DNA of 12,689 bases from Paludibacteraceae bacterium (lineage in GTDB: Bacteria > Bacteroidota > Bacteroidia > Bacteroidales > Paludibacteraceae): the NCBI GenBank assembly GCA_023227695.1, contig JALNVE010000056.1, positions 1-12,689 on the forward strand, read 5' to 3'. Below the pieces are notes generated by a model, which was given only the letters and a program-made list of their open reading frames with translations, was not told where the DNA came from and ran no database searches. The translations under genes and the position numbers were made by a program. Each line of letters starts with the position of its first letter. Positions within the stretch are counted from its first letter, which is position 1. Below are positions 1-9,400 of the stretch, piece after piece.

Positions 1-77
1 CTCCACAGGGCAACTGGAAAGAGGGAGATTTTCTCTTCTCTTTCTGCTCTGAAAAATATTTTTTCTACCTGACCCAT
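1..77 (-). CDS. 5' end of an unidentified gene reading out of the left edge
   Basis: An ATG on the minus strand (75-77) opens a frame of 25 codons with no stop before the window edge. It is preceded by a GAGGAGG-type ribosome binding site (84-90 as its complement) with a 6-base A spacer, which is unusually strong for this phylum. The visible protein begins MGQVEKIFFRAEREEK and continues ISLFPVALW. I do not recognise it. The whole visible part lies in the inverted repeat, so an identical start exists at the right edge. A start codon only 40 bases inside the repeat boundary is the geometry of a transposase gene near the end of an insertion sequence, but the residues match no transposase I can name. 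It could equally be a duplicated host gene. The frame is short, so the call rests mainly on the ribosome binding site and spacing. Confidence 0.4.
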   Translation of the reverse strand, partial: MGQVEKIFFRAEREEKISLFPVALW

Positions 78-117
78 TTTTTTCCTCCTCAAGTTGCATT
101 ATCAATTTGAATCCCCG
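2..117. repeat. Left arm of a perfect 116-bp inverted repeat
   Basis: Positions 2-117 are the exact reverse complement of 12574-12689 (position i pairs with 12691-i) with no mismatch. The match stops sharply after the CCCCG at 113-117: the left side continues TAAAATTGTG and the reverse complement of the right side continues ATATATTAAA. The repeat runs to the window edge, so its full length is unknown. It contains a ribosome binding site and the start of an outward-reading frame. It may be the end of an insertion sequence or duplicated gene present in opposed orientation on both sides, or a multicopy sequence at which an assembled contig ended. Confidence 0.9.
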
Positions 118-319
118 TAAAATTGTGAATTGTTTCTGAAAATATGAAAATATATGTTTCTGAAATCATAAAGCAAATCGTCCTGAAAGAAGTTGACCTT
201 TAATAAAATAATTCGTAAAAATTTGTGGTTGAAGAATTTACAAACGAAGTTTTTTATCTTTATGTGAATAAGCAGTGTTGCAAAACACATCAGAATCCCT
301 TAAAATTAACTTAATTTTT
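118..319. other. Non-coding AT-rich spacer, no gene seen
   Basis: I see no convincing gene in this stretch. A 62-codon minus-strand frame here has a composition dominated by Phe, Asn, Ile and Leu codons, as expected of AT-rich non-coding DNA, and no ribosome binding site. The only structure noticed is an 11-base direct repeat, TGTTTCTGAAA, at 131-141 and 155-165. I found no TAnnTTTG-type promoter on the minus strand for the outward gene at the left edge. Confidence 0.6.
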
Positions 320-349
320 TTTGCACTGTATCTAAAAATGATATCTTTG
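320..349 (+). promoter_or_regulatory. Bacteroidota-type promoter of the adhesin operon
   Basis: TTTG at 320-323 is followed, after 18 bases, by TATCTTTG at 342-349. This fits the Bacteroides consensus for the primary sigma factor (TTTG near -33, TAnnTTTG near -7). Transcription would start at about 355-358, giving a leader of about 125 bases before the giant gene. It is the only good match upstream of the two-gene operon and lies on the right strand at a plausible distance. A 12-base element, TTGCACTGTATC (321-332), overlaps the -33 box and recurs with one change at 401-412 in the leader. Confidence 0.75.
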
Positions 350-390
350 TATAGTTCGAAAAATGCATATATAATCGATGTTGATATAAT

Positions 391-445
391 TCGAATTGAG
401 TTGCACTGAATCGAAACGAATTAAATCGAATTGAACTGAACTGAA
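391..445 (+). repeat. Degenerate pentanucleotide repeat in the leader
   Basis: Eleven consecutive 5-base units can be read in register, consensus roughly YYGAA. TCGAA occurs at 391, 411 and 426, CTGAA at 406, 436 and 441, TTGAA at 431; the others differ by one or two bases. The tract sits in the predicted 5' untranslated region, between the promoter and the start codon at 482. The period gives a 10-base recurrence of A-runs, about one helical turn. The copies are imperfect, which argues against rapid slippage. A binding site, curved DNA or an unstructured leader are possibilities; none is shown. Confidence 0.6.
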
Positions 446-481
446 TTTTTAAGGCTCGATTTTCCTATTTTAATAACGTGT

Positions 482-3400
482 ATGATCATGAAACGATGGA
501 TATTTATACTTCCGATAGTCTTATGTTTTGGCTTTATATCAATTTATGCGCAAAATGAAGATACCCCCAACCTAAGTTTCGAAAATGGAAACTTATCAGG
601 CTGGAAACAATATGTTGGTGGCTACTATTATGATATAAATAAAAATGTTTATGATTACGAATGGACTGAGGTTACAAGTACTGGTCAAATTAAGTTAATG
701 AGCGTGGCTTCTAATGTTCCAGATCCTATCGTTAGTTGTAATAATAGTCTTTATATTCTTCCTTCTGGTGTGAACAGAGTTGTTCGTATAGGTGTTCCTC
801 GTGTAGCGGAAAATTATAGTAAAAATGATGGTTGTACTGATCGTATAAAGAAATGGAAAGCTATGGCAGAGAGATTGACCTATACTTTTACCGTAACGGA
901 AAACACAACTTTATTTACCTATCGTTTTGCCGCTGTACTTCATGTACCTAATGGTGGTACTAATTCAGGTGATCATAAAGGAGGTCAATATCCAGCTTTT
1001 TCTGCAGATGTTAAGGTTGTTAATCCAGTGACGGGAGAAGAGTCTGTTTTGCCATGTGCTTCTTATGAAGCTAAGGCTGATGATAACAATTCAGGGTTGT
1101 TGAGAAATGATCCAACATGTGCATCTTCTGAGGCGCAAGCTCAAGCAGGAGAATATGTTTATAGAATTTGGACAACAGCTAGTTACGATTTAAGAAATCA
1201 TATAGGAAAGGTTGTTACAATAGATGTTAGAACTCACGATTGTCTTCTTGACCTTTCCGTTAGTTGTCATTCTTCGGATCCTTATGCTAAAAATGCAACT
1301 GGAGGTCATGAGGCATACGGATATTTATGTGCAGAAACACAAAAACTGGAATTAAAGACGGTTAACTGTGGTATGGACAATCCAACGATTGAGGCTCCTC
1401 AAGGATTCAATAATTATCAATGGTATCGTTCAGATGGGAAAGAGATTGGCCCATCTGATCCCTCAAAACCTTGGTTTGTAGAGGTTGACAGAGAATCCAT
1501 GGATAATGGAGTGATATACTATTGTAATTTGGTAAGTGATCTTACTTCATGTTCTGATTTGACATTGTCTACCGAATTGAAACCGGTTGTCATTACTCCA
1601 AAGTTTACCACAAATTTCGGATGTAGTGGAAATGTAGAATTTACAAATACTACTCTGGTAGATGGAGATGATATACGTACATGTGAATGGGATTTTGGTG
1701 ATGGAACTACATCCACTGATGTTTCGCCAACGCATCAATATGCGGAAGGAGATTCTTCTTATCTGGTTAAATTGAGAGTCATAACAAATTTAGGTTGTGA
1801 AAAAACAATAACACAAACCATTCGTGTTCCTTTCTATCCAAATTTGCTGGTGTCAGGAGGTAAAAGCGTTTGTTATGGAGATGAAATACAACTCACTGTT
1901 GATGGAGCAGAGATTGGTAGTACTTACTCATGGACTAGAAAAACTGTAACTGGCGTTACATCTGGGGTTCTTTCAGATAAAGCCGTTTTAAATGTAATAG
2001 CTGATACAAGTGCGGACTATACAGTGACGGTCAAAGATTCTCGTTATTGTACTTACACACAAATAACTCACGTTTCTGTAATGCAGCATCCAATTATTAC
2101 AATCAGTGGTAAATCACCAGTTTGTAAGGAGGAGAAAGTAGAACTGAAAGCGACAGAGGGTCTGTCTGATTATAGTTGGAATATAGGTGCAAACACTTCA
2201 TCTGTTGTGGTTTATCCTTCGCAAAACACTGATTATAAAGTTACTGCAAAAGGAAGCAACGGATGTTATGGTTCTGCATCTTTCCCTATTGAGACATTGG
2301 ATTTACCTGATGTCAGCATTTCTGGAAAATCTGAAATCTGTGAAGGTGAACAGGTAACGCTTACTGCTACAGGAGCTAATAACTATAAATGGATATCTGA
2401 CTCTCAATATATAATTGGAGATAGCCGAATTGTTAAACCTGTAAATGATAGTACATTTACAGTCATTGGTTATGATAATAATGGATGTTCTTCCATTGTG
2501 TCAAAACAGATTTTGGTGAAGAAAGTACCAGAGGTGTTTATTACTGGCGAACCGGAGGTTTGTCAGGGTTATACTACAACCATGACCGCAAAAGGTGCAT
2601 CTACTTTCGTTTGGAATGATGGTTCAACAACCAGTACTGTAAATAAGGTCATAAGAGGAGATTCTGTTTTCACAGTAGTAGGATCGCTGAATGGTTGTTC
2701 CGCTTTGGCGACTTATAACGTCACAATGAAACCATCACCAACTGTCTATGTTGATGGAAAAACAGAAATTTGTTATGGTGAAACTTTGGATTTAACTGCT
2801 AAAGGTGCTGATGTGTATAGTTGGAACACAGGACAACAGACCGCCAATATGAACGAGAAACCAGACAACAGTTCTTCCTATTGGGTGTCTGGTGCTTATG
2901 ATAATGGTTGTGTTAATAAGGTAGAAGTAAAGGTTACGGTCAATAAATTGCCGGATATCAAGATCGATGGTGAGACCTCAGTCTGCTATGGAAGTGAGGA
3001 TAAATTGACCGCTTCTGGTGAGGCTTCCAACTATTTCTGGCAAGGCATTAATCAGGGCAGCACTTTCTCTCCAATCATTACAAAGGATACCACATTTACG
3101 GTAGTAGGTGAGGATGCGAATGGTTGTAAGAACTCGAAATCAATAAATGTGAAGACAAAGCCTATTCCTGAGATAACTGTAACGGCAAGTAAGAAAGATA
3201 TTTGTGTTGGAGCTTCGAGCTTGTTGACAGCTACAGGCGCTGCTAATTATGCATGGAATGACGGACCAATGTCTTCAACATATAACGTAACGCCTAATCA
3301 AAGTACTACATATACGGTAAGGGGAGAATTGAATGGATGTAAGAGTGAACAAACCGTATTGATAGAGGTTCATAATCCTCCTTCTCTTTGGATAGAAGGT

Positions 3401-6400
3401 GAGACGAATGTATGTTTTGGTTCAGCTTTGAGTTTGAAAGCTCATGGTGCTGAAACTTATAAATGGAATAATTTAAGAACAGGAGAGGATTATAGTGATA
3501 CACCTCTGTCTCCTACTTCGTATGAATTGGTAGGAACGGACTCTTATGGTTGTACCTCAAAGTTGATAATCCCAATTACGGTTTATTCTAAGCCTGATAT
3601 CAATGTGGATGGAGATGCTTCTGTATGTAACGGTTCTACTGTTATGTTGAAAGCTACAGGAGATGCTACTTCTTACACATGGGATACGAACGAAACAGGA
3701 GATGTTATTCAACCTACTATTACAAAAGATTCTGTTTTTTTGGTGACGGGAACCGATAATCATGGATGTCAAAGCACAACAACTAAGACAGTAAAGGTGA
3801 TTCCTTTGCCAACGCTTAGCATTGATGGTAAAACAGAGATGTGTAAAAACAGTTCTGTTAGTTTGGTGGCTAATGGTGCAACAGATTATAGTTGGTCAAC
3901 AGGTTCGACCAACTCAACTTTGAATTATTCTCCTCAAGCAACTACTACGATCTATTTGGAAGGAACTTCTTTGGGTTGTAAAACAAGAAAAGAGGTTCAA
4001 ATCGTGGTTCGTCCGTTGCCTAATGTAATGGTATCTGGAGATAAAGATATTTGTGAGGGAGATTCGCTCATTCTTACAGCTTTAGGTGCTGAAAAATATC
4101 GATGGAATGAAGGAACGGAAGGTTCAAATTTACGTGTAGTTCCGATGTTTAATGCGGTTTCTTATACTGTAACAGGAACAAATGAGTATAATTGTTCTTC
4201 TGCTACTGAGGTTCCGATTGTAGTTCATAAGAAACCATCCATCTCTATAACAGGAGATAATTTTGTCTGTATCAATTCACAGACAATACTTACTGCACAG
4301 GGTAATGATATGAGTTATACTTGGAGTAATGGTAGTGTGAATCAAACCATCCAACCAACTATCTCAAAAGATACTACATTCTATGTGACAGGAATAGATG
4401 GTTATGGTTGTCAGAATACGGCTTCTTACTCTGTGACACCAATTCAATTGCCGAATTTGGATTTTGTGGGAAATACAACGGTTTGCCAAGGCACTTCAAC
4501 TACTTTGGTAGCTCAAGGTGCTATGTCTTATAAATGGTCAACAGGAGAGACCACCTCCATGTTGGAATTGATTCCAGAATCAAATAAGACCATCTATCTG
4601 GAAGGTACTACTCAAGGATGTACTGCAAAGAAAGAGATTCAACTAACAGTTAATCCTTTGCCAAATGTTGTTGTGACCGGATTGCATGAAATATGTCAAG
4701 GAGATTCTCTTCATTTGATGGCACAAGGTGCAAAGAGTTACCGTTGGGATAACGATACCCAGACACCAGAATTGCATGTCTTGCCAGGTTCTGATATGAC
4801 GTATAAGGTAACTGGTAAAAATGATTATGGATGTTCTTCTTCTTTTTCTTTTGATGTAAAGGTTGTTTCAAAACCTTCTATAAAGATCGATGGTGCATTG
4901 AGCGTCTGTGAAAATTCACAAACCACATTGACCGCTATAGGTGATGGCCTTACTTTCTCATGGAGTAATGGTGATATGGGAACTTCAATATTTCCAGTTA
5001 TTACAGAGAAGAAGACCTTCTCTGTAACAGGTACGAATGATCGCGGTTGCAAGAATAGTGCAAACATTACGATAACACCAATCTCAAGACCTACTTTGAG
5101 TATTTTGGGTAAAACGGAAATTTGTCAAGGTACAATGACGACATTGGCAGCTCAAGGTGCTTCGGAATACTCATGGTCAACAGGTGACAATACTTCAACT
5201 ATATCTGTAAGCCCAATGACCAATACAACATACTATCTTGAAGGAACATCACAGGGCTGTTCTGCTAAAAAGGAAGTGCAAGTAATAGTTAATTCTGCAC
5301 CTAGTATCATTGTGGAAGGTAAGAGAGAATTCTGTCAAGGAGATTCTCTTATTTTGACAGCAAGCGGTGCAAAAACATATACTTGGAATGAAGGAACTGC
5401 AAAATCAGATCTGCGTGCTTTGTCTAATTCGTCAATCACATATACTGTTGTAGGAACCGATGAATATGGATGTAAAGCTTCAGTATCAGTTCCCGTAATA
5501 GTGCATCCAAAACCAGAAATACAAATAACAGGAGATAATGCAGTGTGTACAAATTCATCTGTAACACTAACTGCAGAAGGTAATTGTATATATTATTCAT
5601 GGAATAATGGTGAGTCTGGTGCTTCTGTCCAATCAATTATTAATGAGAAGAAAACTTTCTCGGTAACAGGTTCTGATATATATGGATGTAAGAATGTGGC
5701 AACATATACAGTGTCTCCTATTCCGATGCCTCAGTTGGCCATTACTGGAGATACGGTAATATGTAAAGGGGATGCGGCAACGATTTCGGCACAAGGGGCT
5801 TCTGACTATTTGTGGTCAACAGGTGCTACATCTTCTATTGTGAATCTTAAACCGGAAACCAGCACAAGCTACTTCTTTGAAGGAACAAAACAGGGTTGTA
5901 CATCTAAGAGAGAGGTTCATATAATAGTCAATCCATTGCCAACTATAAGGGTTGATGGTCAGACTGAAATTTGTCAGGGTGATTCTCTTCATTTGTCCGC
6001 AAGTGGAGCTGATTCTTATAAATGGAGTAACGGTATTGCAACTTCAGATCTTCATTCTCAACCTGCTTCATCCTTCACATTTACTGTTGTGGGAACAAAT
6101 AGTAACGAATGTTCTTCCTCTTTACAAGTTCCTATAATGGTACATGCAAAGCCAGAGTTGATCATAGAAGGAGATAATGCTGCATGTGTCAACTCTACAG
6201 TGAATTTGACGGTAGTTGGTAAGTGTAATCAGCTTTTATGGGATAATGGAGAGAAGAGTACTTCTATTCAACCAATTATCTCAGAGAAGAAGACCTTCTC
6301 TGTAACAGGTACGGATGAATACGGATGTAAAAATACGGTTTTCCATACGGTAGTTCCGATTGCTTTGCCAATATTGTCTATTAAAGGCGATACGGTGTTG

Positions 6401-9400
6401 TGTGACGGAGGTTCTGTAACAGTATCGGCACAGGGCGCTTCAACTTACTTGTGGTCAACGGGTGAGACAACTTCAACGGTATCTCTCTCTCCTGCAACAA
6501 ACACAACCTATTTCTTTGAAGGAACCACACAAGGTTGTACTTCAAAACGGGAGGTTCTTGTGATTGTTAACTCATTGCCAACTTTGAAGGTTGATGGTCA
6601 GACAGAGCTTTGTGAAGGCGATTCTCTTCATTTGTTGGCAAGCGGTGCAAATAGTTATAAATGGAATAACGGAATAACAGATCCTGAACTTCATGCTTTG
6701 CCATACACCTCAACATCATATACTCTGACAGGAAAAGATGAAAAGGGTTGTTCGGTTACTATTGCTGTTCCTGTCACTGTATTTGCAAAACCAATGATCA
6801 AAATCGATGGTGAAAGTTCCGTTTGTATAGATGCTCCAGCTACATTGACTGTTGTGAGCGAATGTAATCAGTTCTCTTGGAATAACGGCGAATCCAGTGT
6901 TTCTATCCATCCTATTATTTCAGAGAAGGAAACCTTTGCTGTTACAGGAATAGATGCTCATGGATGTAAGAATAGTGCAAGTTATACGGTAACTCCTATT
7001 CCATTACCGGAGTTGTCGTTCAAGGGTGATACTATCTTGTGTTTGGGTAGTTCAGTAATCTTGTCGGCACAGGGTGCATCCTCTTATTTATGGTCAAATG
7101 GAGCTACAACTTCAACGGTAACGTTGAATCCTGTAACGAGTCAGACTGTTTATTTTGAAGGTACAACATTGGGTTGTACATCTAAAAAAGAGGTGCGTTT
7201 GACTGTTAATCCATTGCCAAATGTAGTCGTTATGGGAGATAGGGAGATTTGTCAAGGTGATTCTGTTCATTTGACGGTAAGCGGAGCCAAGACCTATGCA
7301 TGGGGAGACGGCTCTTCTAGACCTTATCTTCATTCTCAACCTAATACATCTGTAACCTATAGCTTATGGGGAACAGATGAGAATGAATGTTCATCTGCAG
7401 TCTCTATTCCGATTACTGTATATCCAAAACCAACTGTTCGTATTGATGGTGATTTGACAGTTTGTGAGAATTCATCTGCAACATTGACGGCTACGGGTAG
7501 TTGCGATATCTATCAATGGGATGGAGGAGAGGTTGGCAATACCATTCATCCTGTTATTACAAAGAGAACACCGTTCTTCGTAACAGGTACAGATGCTAAT
7601 GGTTGTAAGAATTTAACCACATTTACGGTGACTCCAATTCCAATGCCGAAGTTGACTCTTGCAGGAGATACTGTAACTTGTCAAGGTAATGCTGTTACAT
7701 TGGCAGTTAGCGGCGCCTCTGCTTATTTATGGTCTAACGGTGCAACAACCTCTACGTTGACCTTATCGCAAGAGACAAATACAACTCTCTTTGTAGAGGG
7801 TACTACACAAGGTTGTTCTTCTAAGAGAGAGGTTCGTCTTACCGTTCACTCTTTACCAAGTGTATATGTAACTGGTCGAAACGAAATATGTGAGGGCGAC
7901 TCTTTACATCTGACGGCAAACGGAGCAAAGACTTACAGATGGGGAGATGGTTCAACTAAGGTTGATTTATATTCTCAACCAAATACTTCAACCAAATATA
8001 GTTTGGTTGGTACAGATGAGAATGGATGTACTTCATCTGTTACATACTCAGTAGTAGTGAATCAAATGCCTTTAGTAAAAATTGAGGGTGAACCTTCAGC
8101 TTGTGTCAACTCTTCAACTAAGTTAACAGCTTACGGAAGCAGTAGTTTTTACTCTTGGGATAATGGTACCATTGGAGCTACTATCCAACCTATAGTTTCA
8201 GAGACGAAAACCTATACCGTAACAGGTACAGATAAAAATGGATGTAAGAACACCGCTTCTCTTACTGTCTCTCCAATTCAATATCCAGTATTGTCTGTTT
8301 TGGGTGATACTTCCGTTTGTGTAGGCGGATCAATCTATTTGACAGGAGAGGGTGCAACAAGTTATGCTTGGTCTGATGGAATAGATGGTCCGATGTTCTC
8401 AACAACCCCTTCGTCCGATATGGTAGTTCATTTGCGTGGTACCACTCAAGGCTGTACTTCAGAAAAACAGGTACGTATTCATGTAAATATGCCGCCAAGT
8501 TTGGTTGTCAATGGAGAAAAACAGATCTGTAAAGGTGATTCGTTGAGGCTGAATGTGGAAGGAGCAAAGACTTATAGTTGGAGTGACGGAACAAAGAGTT
8601 CTGATTTGAGGACTAAGCCAATGTCTTCTATGACTTATAAGGTTGTTGGTATTGATAAGAATGGATGTTCTTCAGAAACAGAGGTTCCTGTCGTTGTATA
8701 TTCAATCCCTACAATTGAGATTAATGGTGATCGTACCGTTTGTTTCGATGCTCAAGCTACTTTAACAGCTTCTGGCAATTGTCAGCTTTACTCTTGGGAT
8801 AACGGAACCACAGGTAATATGATTCAACCAGTTGTTTCGAAAGTAACTTCTTATACGGTAACAGGAACAGATGAGCATGGCTGTAAAGGTAATGCATCTT
8901 TCACGGTTACTCCGGTTGCACCTCCAACTCTTTCGTTTGTGGGTGATACGGTAGTTTGTATCGGTGGTTCGCTAACATTGACAGGAGAGGGTGCAACCAC
9001 TTACTCTTGGTCTGATGGTAATAACACTCCGATGTATTCTGTAACTCCAACTTCCGATTTGACAGTTTATATGCACGGTACAAAACAGAACTGTACAGCT
9101 ACTAGAAAGATATCCATTCTTGTAAATCCTTTGCCAAATATAGCAGCGGCTGGTTTGAAACAGATTTGTCAAGGCGATTCTTTGAAATTGAAGGCTACCG
9201 GTGCATCCACTTATGTTTGGAGTGACGGAACACGTTCGGCCAGTATGAGTTCTCTTCCAATTTCATCATCTGTTTACCAGGTAACAGGAACGGACTTGAA
9301 TGGTTGTGCAAAGACAGTGGAAGTTCCTATTACGGTTTATCCTCGTCCTATTGTGAAGATTGAAGGAGATGCCGCAGTATGTGAAAACAGTCAGGCAGAA

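Noticed and set aside
2..117. Inverted repeat as ends of a linear phage or plasmid genome
   Set aside because: A two-gene adhesin operon with no replication, capsid or partition gene does not make a replicon, and the repeat is interrupted by the edge within an open reading frame.
102..290. 62-codon frame on the minus strand in the left spacer
   Set aside because: The composition is that of translated AT-rich non-coding DNA, there is no ribosome binding site, and its start lies in the stretch just before the operon promoter. Nothing supports a real protein.
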